A DNA stretch of 64,000 bases from Salvator merianae (Eukaryota; Chordata; Lepidosauria; Squamata; Teiidae): positions 52,870,608 through 52,934,607 of the forward strand of contig QVOM02000126.1 of NCBI GenBank assembly GCA_003586115.2. The letters are read 5' to 3'. Positions 21,138 to 34,836 of the stretch are shown piece by piece. How positions within the stretch are numbered: the stretch's first letter is position 1; every line of letters starts with the position of its first letter. The position numbers and the translations under genes were made by a program. The notes beneath the pieces are model-generated. The model ran no database searches. It saw nothing but the letters and a program-made list of their open reading frames with translations, and was not told the origin of the DNA.

Positions 21138-23692
21138 TGTCAATTCAGTAGAACTAACTCTGTGGCAAACTAATTATAGTAGTTATCAATGTTTACATCC
21201 CAAGTTGCTGGTTTACCGGGGACCAAAATCAGCCACAACTAAAATTAACATTCAGTTAAAACAGATTAGGCAAGTCGGCCTTGAAATACAAACAAACAAT
21301 TTCTCAAGTTTTAGACAATCCAGTCTTTCCTTTTGCTCAAATATTGTGAGACCAATGCCATCATTTCCTAGAGCTTAATCTCCAAATAATAGTACAGAAA
21401 TGCCAAATATGGGAAAACTAAATTCATGCATGATTAATGCATATTAGTCATACTCAATACCTTAAGCTGAGGCAGTTGATTCCACCTCAATTACATCTGC
21501 CTGAAAAAACCAGTGGAATTTCATCCATCTCACTGATTTCTGAGCATTATTCTTATACTGTGTGTGTATACAGCGATAGGGTCAGTATTAGCAAATGAGA
21601 TGTTCCATGTTGTTACTGCGGAATAGGGTGACTGTGCTTTAGATAATGGCTTGGGAGAGACACCTTTACAAAAACAGCTTAATATAGTCCCTCTCTCTTA
21701 CAAGCTGGGCTGCAAATCTACAAGCTTGACTGGAGGGAAAGAACCTTGGAGGAAGTTGATGGAGTTAGGATTAAGTAAATCTCCTCTTGCCCATTGGTTA
21801 TCCAGCAGCCATATATTTAGACGGGACGATTTGTTAATAGAATGTGTGCAGTTCTAGCTAAAAAGCAGCGGCTGAAGTCCTTTTTCCACACCTGCTGTTT
21901 GCTTCAAGCACTATCTCCTGCACACAATACAAATGTATTTTATCCACACAGACATTGTTTTGGATGCCTACAAAGAGGATGTAGAGGATGCCTATACAGT
22001 ATGATTATGAGCCCAGAAATGCCACTCCTATCTGTGCTGTAAAATAATTATGCATTGAAAACTGATTTTGTTTTTCAAGATGGTGCTGTTAAGTGTGCTC
22101 TAGGCACTGTGTTAATGGATGGCAAAGGCCCCTTGGTTTTGCAAACTAGTGATGCCATCAAAGAGATTTTGCTGTTACAGTTGCACAGATTGATTTTCCT
22201 GGTTTTTATTCTGTTTTGAGGCTTCAGCTGCTGCTGTGACTACCAAGGGCATTTTTTTTTTTTAAAAAAAGCCCACTTATAACTAGGTCTGTGACCTATA
22301 ACTAGAACTATGCATGCATTCTGGTTATGTCATATTGTTCAGTGAGATCACACATACTTTGCAGTCAGCCTTTTTTAAAAAAGATGCCAGGAAGTCTCTT
22401 CAACCTGTTGACTTTCTGTTTATATTCAATAATCATGAAAACTAGGTTTGTTGTGTGTGTGAGTGCACGCATGTAAGAAAGAGACTATTTTAAAAGAGAT
22501 TATTATTTTAAAATTAGACCCCAACTTTTTGATGGGAACATTTAGGTTGGTTTACACAGCTTAAAAGCAATTACTGCTGAGAGAAAGAGAGAGGGAGATG
22601 GTGTGATGGTTACTTAGGGGTTTTCCATCTGACAAGTATCTAAGAAAAATAATTATTATCCTTTTTTTCCTCCAGAAATAGACAGCATTTGAAGATTTGC
22701 CTAGCGAGGAAGAGGCTTCACAGCTAAACTCAATGGCACTGCGTGGTCAGTCAATTACTGGGTTTTCTGTGAATGGAGCCCAAGATTTGCCTTCCCTGTA
22801 GAATACGTATCTAATCTTTGTGAGCTGCATATAATGTAGCCTTAACTAGCGAGCCATAATGAGCAGGCAGGAGACAGAGTAGCTAAAGTTAGCTATGATT
22901 AGATTTATGGCAGAGGGAAAAAAACACACTACCAGGCCAACTTTTTTTTTTTTTATGAATAATTGATAAGACAGTCAGTGCAATTACATGACAGTAGTAT
23001 AATATCTCCACAATTAGGAAAACAAGCTTAAAGCACGAGGACATAACACACTGAAAAGGAGATACCTGCAAGCATGCCACCCTGGAATAAAATACAGTTG
23101 CTATTGAGTTAGTTGGCAACATGAAATGCACAATTTGAAAGCAAGCACAATGTTCTGAAATCCCCCAACCCTTTTTTTTTTTTTTTTTCTCACAGTCCAG
23201 GTTCAGGAAAAATACTGTAAGGCAAAAATCAGCAGTGACATTAATTTGCTGATGATTGAGAGAAACATGAATATTATTCTTGTGGCTTCTCCCATGCTCT
23301 GCTGACTTATATATACCACCAAAGCAGCAATTTATTTCTACATGGATCTATGAAGTATAGATATTTTAAAGAGTGAAAATGTTTCGAATCAACTGGTTAG
23401 AAGTGGAGGGATAAAATTGCAAAAAATGGCAAGGTGATCTAAGAGAATTTTTAAAAACTTGACCTCCACAAATTTAGTTTAAATTTCTACCTCCGAAGAG
23501 GAATAGAATCTTTTAAAATCTATATTTTTCTTGCTTCCATGGCTTCCTGTTAAAAAAGCCCAGTGAATGCTTGCATGTAGAAACTTTTTTTGAATTTTTG
23601 ATTTACATCCATTGTTTGGCTTCCAAAAGCCAAAAGCATCAAGTGTCCCAAACTTCATTGGCCTCCATGTGGCACTAGAACCTAAGAACATA
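21138..23692. other. Intronic sequence, no gene; possible conserved block 22680-22900
   Basis: About 2.5 kb without recognisable transposons apart from poly-T runs at about 22940 and 23172. The stretch 22680-22900 has little low complexity and many TAAT/ATTA and GCATAT-like words, so it is a candidate regulatory element only. Confidence 0.4.
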
Positions 23693-23840
23693 AGAGAAGC
23701 CCTGCTGGATCAGGCCACAATCCATCTAGTTCAGCATCCTGTCTCATACAGTAGCCCACCATTTGCTTCTGGGCATCTCAAGCAGAATAAAAGGCAAAAC
23801 CTTCACCTGCTCTTGGCTCCCTGCAAATGGCTTTAGAGCT
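23693..23840 (+). mobile_element. Dispersed sauropsid repeat, AAGAACATAAGAGAAGCCC family
   Basis: Starts AAGAACATAAGAGAAGCCC and contains CTGCTGGATCAGGCCAC, CCATCTAGTTCAGCATCC and CCATTTGCTTCTGGGCA. I recall this as an abundant interspersed repeat in reptile genomes, but I am unsure of its class. Other copies: 44263 (+), 54045 (-), 60895 (-). Confidence 0.8.
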
Positions 23841-25198
<1,358 letters not shown>

Positions 25199-25242
25199 AA
25201 AAATAAATAAATAAATAAATATAATATAATATATACTGTATT
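25199..25242. repeat. (AAAT)n then AT-rich run
   Basis: About five AAAT units, then ATAATATAATATATA. Confidence 0.9.
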
Positions 25243-25609
25243 TTTGTATGAGTGTAAAATCAGTGAGCAACTGCACAGTGAATGGATTCTAAAACTAATG
25301 CATTGCAGTGGTGGGTAAAGCAGATAAAACATGAAGTTTTGGTAGGCTGATTAAGTTTAATTTAAAACACTGATTAAAGTTTGCTGGCTTTAACTTTCTA
25401 ATTGCATTATCCCCATCATTCTACATTTGCAATAGGTCAAGAGCTTAATTCTTCTCAGTGATATAGCCATCTGTAAAGCACCATCGTCATTAACAGCTCT
25501 TCATTCTGAACAAAATCTCCCACTTCAATTGTTTACTCTGTGGTGTGATGTGTAAAAAGCAGTCTCAAAGCAGGAAAATGGAATCTGTAGAAGCTCCTGA
25601 ACTAACAGA

Positions 25610-25994
25610 GGGTGTGATCACACAGGGTAAAAGGGGCAGCCCTGGGGTGAATTTAGAACTCAAGGGAGAAATGGAAATAAATAAATAATAATAAAAAAAC
25701 AAGTTTACTTGATCTCGAGGTCCCTGTTTGTGCAGATGCAAAATAATCACTCTAAAGGCAATATGGGAAGTTTGAGTAAGATGGGGTGGGAGTCTTTGAG
25801 GCTCCTGAGCCAATCCCAGGCTGCTATGCCTCTGGGTCATTGGTAGCTAGTGGGAGGTGAGCAGAAATTAAAGCAATGATGGGAGGTAGGAGGCTTATTT
25901 TTATATAGTGTGACACACTTATTTTTAATATGTCTACAGATGGGGCATTCCTTGATAAAGGGATGCCCAGAACCTGCCCCATGTGATCACACTA
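25610..25994. mobile_element. 385-bp MITE with GTGTGATCACA ends
   Basis: Left end GGGTGTGATCACACAGGG, right end CCATGTGATCACACTA. Related to 43100-43496 by its ends and by the inner words GAGACTC/GAGGCTC and CCAATCCCAG/CCAATCTGAG. The flanks (AGA and TAA) do not match, so the duplication is lost or the left edge is off. Confidence 0.7.
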
Positions 25995-25997
25995 TAA

Positions 25998-26663
25998 GAT
26001 GGATCCTGACTATGGGAATAACAGAGAGCTGGAGTCCAATGCCTGCACAGAAACGAGTTCCCATATGTGCCTAAGAGTATGCCTGTTTCTCACAGGCATA
26101 ATACAAAATTCTAACCAAAATCACATAGTGGTTGCTATTTCGACAAGCAGATATCATCTGGAGAGAAGGTGAAGGTAAGAGTAGCAATTAAAAACAGAAA
26201 GAGTAATAGCTTGCAAATACATATACAGGATACTGATATCATTCAGCAATATGCCAAGCCCAACTTTCATGGAATATATATTTTTCAGTTCTAAACAATC
26301 AAGAGCTATTTTGTGTGTTTGTACAATCAACCCGCAGTGGTGTTGGAAAAGCTAATTATTCTGCAATGAAATGGGTCAGTGTTCTCTGGAGAGCAAGAAG
26401 ATCATTTAGAGATGGTGCAGAAATAACAGCAGAGCCATGTCAGATCTATATCAGAGGAAAATATACCACTCATCCGTTGGGTGCTACTTTAGGAGCTATT
26501 TTTAAAGTACCTATTTGAACTAAAATGCCTAAGATGGCTCAAATTACTCTCTAACATGGTTAGAAGTTTAACAGCTTCGAAAGTCTGTGACAATTTTTCT
26601 TGTAGAAGTGAAAAGATTAAACTCTGCCTCCACAGGCCCAACAGGAGGACTCAGTTAGTCTAT
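25998..26663. other. Intronic sequence, nothing recognised
   Basis: No features seen. Confidence 0.45.
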
Positions 26664-27168
26664 GGCTGGCTTCAGACACCAGCCAAATATTCTGGAGAAA
26701 AGCCCGCCCCCCCAGAATGATCACTTGTTGTATAGACAGCATGGAGGACCACACTGCCTGTGCATTTTGGGGGGCCGTGTACTTCTGGGTATTTTGTTGG
26801 CATGAAATACCCGGAAGTGTGCAATCAAGACCACCATGCATGTGTGGCTGTCTTTTCGTCCCCTGCACATGCACAGTGGATGCACCCATCCAGGCATCGA
26901 AATACCCTGAAGTGTGTGATCGCAACCACTGTGTGGCCATCTCTTCTGGTCCATGCGCATGCACAGTGGGTAGAACAATGATGGTGGCTCCATCCAAAAG
27001 TTAAGTGATAGTGCAGGAAAACCTGCCATAAGGTTTTCCTGAAATAGGCTACTATACATTTTTGGGGGGGATACAGCAGAGCTATGGTGGGGTTGCCACA
27101 GATATGTATGGCAATCCACCATAGCAGTGCCAAAATGGTGTTATATTCCCCCAGTCTGGATGCAGAAG
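26664..27168 (+). mobile_element. About 500-bp MITE, GGCTGGCTTCAGACACC family
   Basis: Starts GGCTGGCTTCAGACACCAGC and shares CCAAATATTCTGGAGAA, CAGAATGATCA, AAATACCCGGAAGTG and CATGCACAGTGG words with an inverted, shorter copy at 34500-34833. Its right end (GATGCAGAAGG) abuts the next element. Confidence 0.65.
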
Positions 27169-27643
27169 GTCCTTTCTGCATGGACCCTTAATCTGGAATT
27201 AAAGACTCTGTAGTGTTGATCTGTGAGGTTCCCCCTCCCCTCTGCAGGTATGCTCTGTCTGCATTAGATCAGGGAAGCCCTGACTGGGAATACCAGTAGA
27301 CATGATTAAACGAGCCTACCAGTGTACCGGAGCAGGCCAGGACACAAGAGACATGTCTGGGACTACCAGGGGACACATTTTGGCAGCAGTCCAAAGCAGA
27401 CTTCCAAAATGTATTCTCCTGAGACTTCAAGACAAGGAACCTTTGTCCCAAGCCCTTGGAGGCCTTTGAGTCCAGCCTCAAAGCTTGTATGCACTTCAAG
27501 CCCAGGGAGAAGGCTGGTTTGGACCAGCACTATCACGCAGACAGCACTCTTTCAGACCATGCCTTTCTGTGGTTGGAACCAGTGGGCCTGGATTTTCCAG
27601 ACCCACTGATAGCAATCACAGACAGGTAAGTGAAGAAAGGGTC
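27169..27643 (+). mobile_element. 475-bp GGCCTTTCTGCAC-family MITE
   Basis: Starts GTCCTTTCTGCATGGACC, ends GAAGAAAGGGTC. Carries the family landmarks TGCTCTGTCTGCATTAGATC, TACCAGTAGACATGATTAAA and GGGACACATTTTGGCAGCAG. Confidence 0.72.
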
Positions 27644-28060
27644 TATATTAAAATGCATTAGCATGTGTAGTAAAACCTCGACACCTGCAATTTCCCGTTT
27701 GTGTCTTCCAGTTATCTGCAAATGAAGAAATGGCACACTACCCTATAATTTTTATTCAGAGTTCCTGTTTAAAAAGGTCTTTTTGTGAGGGCAAGTATTT
27801 AAGAGGTCTTTGTGTTTACCATTCTGATATTTGTAAGGGCTTTGTAATATAGAACTCTTACAAATATTGAGAGCTTATTGTATATCAGTTGCCTAACAAT
27901 GAGCTTGTCTAAATATTAGCAGGTAGAGATGGAATTGATGGCTCGAAATGAGCTTTTGAGAAATCAATAACAGTGGGCTATCTTGATCAAAATGGAAATC
28001 ACCAAACTCTGCTGCCTCGTCCCAGCAGTTGAAAGCCTAAGGAAAATAAAACTCCTAGTG
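27644..28060. other. Intronic sequence, nothing recognised
   Basis: No features seen. Confidence 0.4.
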
Positions 28061-28500
28061 GTATGAGTGACGCTGTGATCAGATTGCGTGCTTTTTGAGC
28101 ACCTAGGTACACAGGATTGCCCCAGTTGTGAGCGCAGGAAAAAACAGTGCATCACACAGTTTTATAAAATCAGCACCTAAAAGCCTCCTACGCAGCTTGC
28201 TCCTTTTCCTCCATTAGCGACATTGCCTTCCCTGCTCGCCCCCCATTGGCTGACGCCAGCCTGTTTTTCCAGGGTCTTCACTGGACTGTGGCTTTAGCAT
28301 GCTAGGAATGGTTTAGGAGCCTTCACCATCCCACTCCATCTGATCCAAACTGCTGAGTCCTGTCCTGAGAGTGATTCTTTAGGGTCCGTGGAAGTGATGG
28401 AGTATCGGAGGCTTAGGGACAAGGTAAAACTTTTTTTATATGTTTGCCCCTATCATCTCAAAATCACCCCAGAGGCATCTAAAGGTGTGAGTCTGGACAT
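28061..28500. mobile_element. Candidate DNA element, boundaries uncertain
   Basis: GC-richer block that begins near GACGCTGTGATCAGATTGCG and ends near GGTGTGAGTCTGGACATACC. The CTGTGATCA and AGTCTGGACAT words recall the ends of the 25610 and 30660 types, but the two ends do not pair well. Confidence 0.35.
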
Positions 28501-29757
28501 ACCCTGAGGCACTAAGAAGTGCTGTCTTTTTCTCACTGTGTGTGCTTCTAGTACTGTTCCAATAATAGAAAGTTAAATGGGAAATCCCCTGTTCTCTATT
28601 AATTGCAATAGAAATTATTCTTCTCATACCTGTAATTCAGTTATCCCAAATTCCAAGATTTACTGCACATTAAAAGCAAGGTACATCCCCTCTACATTAT
28701 ACATATCACTTTCGTTTCTTTTTCCTTCTGTCAGAATTCCCCTCCCAATTTGTTTGTTATTTCCTCTGCTTTTTCTCCAGGTTAAGATATTCTATTAATA
28801 TTTGTAGGACATGCCAGCTGTCGCACAACAATTCAACTGGCAGATGTTAGAATAAAGTCAGGAAACCTAGTTAGTAAGCTTTTAACTAAAACCCATCTAC
28901 TATTTTTTCCCTGGGAGAAGTTAGAGGCCAAAATGAAAAGCACAAGACAAACCATTTCTTGTGGACTACAGTTCCAAATTTCTCCATTTATATATCCAGG
29001 GGAAGAACAGGAAATGAACTGGACTTTGAGCCTTAACTAATTATGGCCTAGGTGGAACGACATGTTTGGCAGCAAGACTTGGCACTTCCAACCCTGGGTT
29101 TGCTGTCAGTGTGCCCATTATGAAGGCAACAAAACATCTACGGAGATAAAGTGCAATGTGAATATTTAATCTTACTCCTCCATCCTTTGAAGTTCTAAAT
29201 TGTATTTGCCCATCAAATGCAGAACAACTGTAGAATTAAATTGGCATGCATCACCCTCACTTTCCTATGCTGTTCAGGAAACCATGGATCTGGGAAACGA
29301 TATTGATTGCTAAATGTTTCCCTCTGCTTAGTCAAAAGAACTGAGCTGAGGTTTGGAAACCCAGACAGATGCAGTTACATACAGAAATCAAATTCTGAGC
29401 AGCACGTCTGCATATACAGGAAGAAACCGCTTTAAACAGGCAAGTTGTCCCACTCACCCCCTCCCAATTACCTTGCAACAAGTGCTTGGAGGAAGTGGCA
29501 TTTCACAATTATGGATTTACTATTACAACTATCACAGCATCCATAGGGATCATTCCAAATGATGATTACTTTAAATATTTGGAACCAACCACAAATGTCC
29601 AAATGGAGAACTCACTTAAAATGTCACAGTGTTGGCAATAATGCTTTAAGCTGCTTCTGGAGAACATCAACTCTGTCAAGGATGGGTAGAGCTCCTCTCA
29701 ACCCACCATCCCTAGTCTATAGCACCAGTAATTAATGTTAATGCTAAAAGGGGATAT
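28501..29757. other. Intronic sequence, no gene seen
   Basis: AT-rich sequence with no recognised repeats. Confidence 0.45.
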
Positions 29758-29760
29758 TTG

Positions 29761-30174
29761 GGGCCTTTTCGCACTTTTACTAGTGAGCATCTGCACACTC
29801 ACTACTGAAGTGCATCTGCACTGTGCGGAGATCCTTGTGATCAGGAGCAGGCTACAGTTGCTCCTGACTGTTACTAGTTGTGGAGCACAAAATTGTGCTC
29901 GACAGGTGTGCCAGGAACACCTGGATTGCTCCCAGTACACAACATTCATACCATCTTCTGGGTTGTGCTGGGCGGCACAGCTGCTACTGTGGAGTTGCAC
30001 AGCTGTGGCTATGCAGTCATGGCATGTTCCAGGTCGCCATGGCAGCAGTCAGAAGTTTTCGCAGCTGCTGTCATGGCGTGGGCCACCAGCATTCACAGTG
30101 AAATACTGGAGGCACTGCAAATGGCTTTTGTACAGTGCAAATGGCTTTCTAAGGTGGAAAGTGCAAAAAGGCCC
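29761..30174. mobile_element. 414-bp Harbinger-like MITE, TSD TTG
   Basis: Left end GGGCCTTTTCGCACTTTT, right end GAAAGTGCAAAAAGGCCC, flanked by TTG (29758-29760 and 30175-30177). The interior is different from the 17239 family apart from the ends; it has several GTGCTC/GAGCAC and GCAGCTG words. The 153-aa plus-strand frame across it is not protein-like. Confidence 0.85.
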
Positions 30175-30177
30175 TTG

Positions 30178-30656
30178 CTTAACAAAACAACCATAGAATA
30201 TGCTGTATAATGACCATTTGGAATACATGGGTATAACAACTGGGCATAACTATAGGAAGTCGTTATGTAAAAAATACTAGGAAAAAGAAAAGCTATCTTA
30301 AAATTACAGAAGATAACTGTAATTAAACTGTGGCTTAATATTTAAGACAAAGGATGCATCCCATAATCCATTACACCATCATTTCTGCCTCAGTCATGAA
30401 AAAAAAGCTGATGAAGAAAAGGCCTGAAGTCTGCATTATTGGCTTTTGTTTGTTTTGAAGGCATGAATAAATATATCTTGAACTTCTCTCTTAACCGCTG
30501 CATGATAGATTTTGATAAAACCTCTTTAAAGAAGAACAGAGGATAAAAGCTGCCAGCCAAACCACTCCAGAATGTGTTTCTGATAATCTGATCTCAAAAG
30601 AAAAGGAGGCTTCATAGAAATGAGCATGATCTAGAAGCAATGCATAGCCCAGACAG
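30178..30656. other. Intronic sequence, nothing recognised
   Basis: No features seen. Confidence 0.4.
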
Positions 30657-30659
30657 TTA

Positions 30660-31795
30660 GGGTGCAGTCTCACATTATAAATTTAATCCGTATCGGAAGA
30701 GTACGAGGACTGAATTCATCTCCTGATCGTTCCCACATTTCAATTTAACACGGGCTCAATTTTAACATGGACTTGCTCATTCTCACACTGATGTTTCCTG
30801 TGCTTGGCATGGAGAAACAGTACCTTTTCTATCTCCACCCCTCGCCAAATTCCCCTCCCTGTGCAGTCAGCGATTGGCTGCAGTCCCAATGTTCACATCT
30901 TGACTCCACTGGGGTGGGCAAGTCAAACTCCACCCTCTGTATGTCCCCACTGCTGCCTCAGAACGTGGATTCACTTGGCGGCATTACTGGTCATTCGCTA
31001 TTTGCTCCTTCTCCCCCTCCAGCCTGTACCTACACAAGCAGAACTTTAATACCACATGTATCGCACAATAAAGCTTCTTAAAGGGCAGATGGTGATTTCT
31101 GCTCCATTGCAATTGTACTTTTGCGCAATTGCACAATTTAAGAGTAGTGCAAAAGCAGGGAGAGGTCCGTGAAGAGGGGGGAAACATGGGGGGCTCTATT
31201 ATCGTGATAGTGTAGTTAATGGCCAGCAAATGGACTCTGCCGCACCTCCCCTTGAGATATCCACAGAGGCATGTGTCCCACTATATAGCTGTGTGGTGCC
31301 GACAGCAAAACTGATACCGAGGGGGTTCTTTGTTGGGGCAAGAGGACTTCACCCCCAAACAAGTGCAGTCTGTTTTTTGGTTTAATCAGCAGACGGAAGT
31401 GGAAGAAGCCTTTAATTTCTCCCTGGCAGTGTCGGATGGGGGATAAAGGAAGAGAAAGGACTGCAGTTTAACAAAGTAAAATGGAGGACGGTTTTCTTTT
31501 CTCCTGGCAGCAGGGGAAGGGGGGATAATGGAGGCAGAAGGAACTACTGTGCTTCCTGCCCATGCACAAAGTCTGTCATTGGACAGCAGGAAGTGGGAAG
31601 CCCTCCCTCTGCACACATCCCAAAAGTATAGTCCCTCCCTCTGGCATGGCTTGAGAACTCAATAAATCCGAATGCAAAGTAGTCCGGATTTGGCCAATTT
31701 AGTCCAGAAAAACTACGGAAAGGCAAGATCATATTGGGCCAGCGGGAACTGAAGACGGCCTGTAAACTGATTAAATGCCATGTTGGAATGCGGCC
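30660..31795. mobile_element. 1136-bp Harbinger-like non-autonomous transposon, TSD TTA
   Basis: Left end GGGTGCAGTCTCACATTATA and right end complement GGCCGCATTCCAACATGGCA align over about 30 bp and continue with ATTTAATC on both sides. Flanking TTA at 30657-30659 and 31796-31798 is the classic Harbinger duplication. The interior is GC-richer and holds frames of up to 104 aa with no DDE-like motif that I can see. Confidence 0.85.
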
Positions 31796-31798
31796 TTA

Positions 31799-33041
31799 AG
31801 ATGTTTAAACTTAAATCTACAGCCAGTGTTATGCCTTCCAAACCCGCAAGGTGGATGGGCTGTATATTTCATTACAGTTCAAAACACTGCCTCCTATCTC
31901 TTGCCGTGAGCTGGCAGGCAGAACGTTTTTCTTGTCTGCTGTCACTTTTTCCAGTTATGATTTAGATCAGGTTTAGCCAACATAATACCCGCAGGACCTT
32001 GTGAAAGTCCATCATCCACCTCTGGCCATGCTGGTTTAGGTTGATGGGGATATAGTCCAGTATATCTGGGCTCCTCATTTATTGTGGCCCAAATAGGATG
32101 CAATAAGTGTAATCATGACCGGGACTCACCTTACAGGGTGAAAATATGTTCATGAAACACACCCCTACATATAGATTCAGAGTTCTGTGCATTCATTTAA
32201 GAAATTAGCACTGTTTTTCAGGATTTTTAAAATGACATTTTATCCTGTGAGACAGAACGTACTTTGTTGAACAGTGATGGACAAGTTCATGAAGTGCCTT
32301 AGTATGCAGAATTGTCTTGATGTGAAATTAATCCAAATTCTGCATTGGATCCGGAAGAGATCCACTCTCCATGGCAATGCAATGAACTAAACTTTAAGCC
32401 AGTTCACTTTTCTGACCCAGTCTCCCCTGAGTAGTTTTTTGGCTATGGTTATTATGGGCGACTTAACCAATACAAGGAAAGATGGGAATGTAGTGCTCCT
32501 GTAAATGCCTGCCTATGTGTATGTGTTTGGGGCAGTCTGAACAGTGAACAGAACAGAGTACTGAGGTCAAGGGGGTGCAGAGTGGCTGGGTGTGCCCTGC
32601 TCGTAAGCAAACTGCCACTCTGCACTATGCCACCCCAGCACCCTGAGAAGCAGCTGGACAGGCATGGATTCACCTGGGTCAGCCATCCTCAGCTGCACTC
32701 ATTCACTCACTCACACACACACTCCGTCCTGGCCCCACCCCCTGCCTGCCCCTGCCTCAACCCTAGGGATCAAATGCCACCCCCTTGCTCAGTGTGCCTG
32801 ATCTGTTAGAATTGGCCCTCTGTGTGTGTGTGTGGTAAAATTCAACAGTGGATTTTTAATATTCATTAAACAAAGCTTGAGGAAACAAGCACACCCCCTG
32901 CTATGTTCTGCTTTAAATAACCTCCATATTGACCAATAGCTATTTCATTTGTTGCTTTCCAGGAGAAAGACATACATGACAGACCAAAATTCTTCAAAAT
33001 GCAGGTGAATAGTGGGATGAAATACTGAGGGAAGAAACAAA
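31799..33041. other. Intronic sequence; 32430-32850 is GC-richer with CA/TG runs
   Basis: Short (CACT)/(CA) and (TG)n runs at about 32697-32721 and 32819-32833. No coding or transposon ends were found. Confidence 0.4.
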
Positions 33042-33481
33042 GGGCCTTTCTGCACTGCTGCTTAGGCAGGATCAGAAAGGGGCTACGGGCCTCCCTTCCA
33101 CACGATAATGCAGAAATCAGGGCACCCTGCCCACTGCTGGTATGCTCCATCTACACAGGATGGAGCATAATCCAAATCAAGGATCCCTTGATTTGAATCA
33201 CTGGTAGACCTTGATATCAAGGTCTATTGGCAGACTAGTGCAGCCTAGTCTTGAACACAGAGGCATGCAGAAATGGGTTTCCCAGTGGCTCTAAGGTCAA
33301 GAACTTAGTTCCTAGCCCTTTAGAGCCCTTAGAGCCCAAAGAGGCATCGGGGCTAGTCTGGATCAGTGCTGTTGTGCAGATAGTGCTATTCTAGACCATG
33401 CCTGGCCATGATCTAAACCAGCAGGGCTCACTGGTTCAGATCCACTGGTTCGGATTATGGCCTTTCAACGCACAAAGGCCC
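33042..33481 (+). mobile_element. 440-bp GGCCTTTCTGCAC-family MITE
   Basis: Starts GGGCCTTTCTGCACTGCTGC, ends CGCACAAAGGCCC. The most complete family copy without an insertion: CTCCCTTCCACACGATAATG, CTCCATCTACACAGGATGGA, and an ACCTTGATATCAAGGT perfect palindrome at about 33209-33225. The flanks AAA and TTA do not match. Confidence 0.78.
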
Positions 33482-34499
33482 TTAGGAATCTTTGTTCCAG
33501 AATACGTTTTTGTGCATTTTGAATTAGTATCTGAATTAGAAGTGTCAGATAAAATTGTTAATACTTCTTCCCCAGGTGTGCATGAAAATCCAGGTGAATA
33601 AAGCCATCTGCATCCATTCTACATACCTCTAAAGCTAGCTACTAAGGGGTGGTGAACAGGGTAAGGTTTGTTCTTACGCTCTGCTTGTGGACTTCCATAT
33701 GCACCTGGCTGTCTGTTGTGAGAACTGACTGCTGGACTGAATCCAGGGGACATTTCTTATGTCTTTATAGTCTTTTAGCATCAGGAAAAACACAAAGAAA
33801 AGGTGGTGATGGTGTCACCCAAATATTTTCAGTTATCCAGTGAATATAATTAATCCAAAGTAATATGATATAGGTTGAAAGTTAATATTGTAGTAGGCAG
33901 TTAACAATAGATCATAAAACAAAGAAGCTATCAAAGGCCAAAGCCAGTATAGATGCAGTTCATGCTAAAACAGCATGTTGTCTTTTTAAAGCATTTCTGA
34001 CACACACATGGTATTAAAAATGACCTACAAATCCTAGCAAAACATGCATATAGTGCCTTTTTAGGTATCTGAAAGGCCCAGAGAGTATAGTGACATACAC
34101 TGGGGGGAAATACTTTTCCCCTAGGTTTATACTGGTTTGCGTTAATCCAGAACCCAGGCAGTATCTGGATGAGGGCTGTGAGGTATGTGCTTAGAAGAGT
34201 GCTCTTTTCAAAGCAACCGAGTGCTTGCTGTTCATATGCATGCTGCCACTTCCAGCTGTGCTGACATTGCTGCTGGGGAGCTTTCGTTGCCTGGTTGTGA
34301 TGTTCCGGGCAGGGGATGTTTTTGCCAACACAGGAAATGGGCCTTGAAGTGGGCTATTTCGTCTGTTTGAGAAAACAGGGCTGTGTTATCTGTCCGAAAG
34401 AATGGACATAATTAATTTGCACAAGCACTAGCAGTGCGGCAGAAGAGGAGTAAGTGCTGCCACAGTAATTACTCCTTCTCTTCCTATACAGTCTTCTAG
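33482..34499. other. Intronic sequence, nothing recognised
   Basis: No features seen. Confidence 0.4.
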
Positions 34500-34833
34500 A
34501 AAACCCACCATAGTTATGCTATATCACCCTAAAAAGTGTGATTCACTATTTCAGGGAAAGCCTGCTCTGATGACAGGTTTCTCTGAAATAGCACCTTACT
34601 TTTGCAGATGGAGCCACCATTGTAGTCCTGGCCACTGCACATGCATGTGGGCTGAAAAGGACGACTGCACATATGCAGTGGTGGCGTCACACACTCCTGG
34701 ATAGTTCGTGCCAGCGAAATACCTGGAAGTGCACATCACTAAAAAGTGCACATTCTAGTCAACAGACAATCATTCTAGAGGGGCTATTCTCTGGAATATC
34801 GCCTGTTGGTGCAATATTTGGCTATAGCTGGCC
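34500..34833 (-). mobile_element. Inverted, shorter copy of the 26664 MITE
   Basis: Read on the minus strand from 34833 it begins GGCCAGCTATAGCCAAATAT and continues with TTCCAGAGAATAGCCCC and CTAGAATGATTGTCTG, as at 26664. The left part is truncated; TAA follows the right end. Confidence 0.62.
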
Positions 34834-34836
34834 TAA

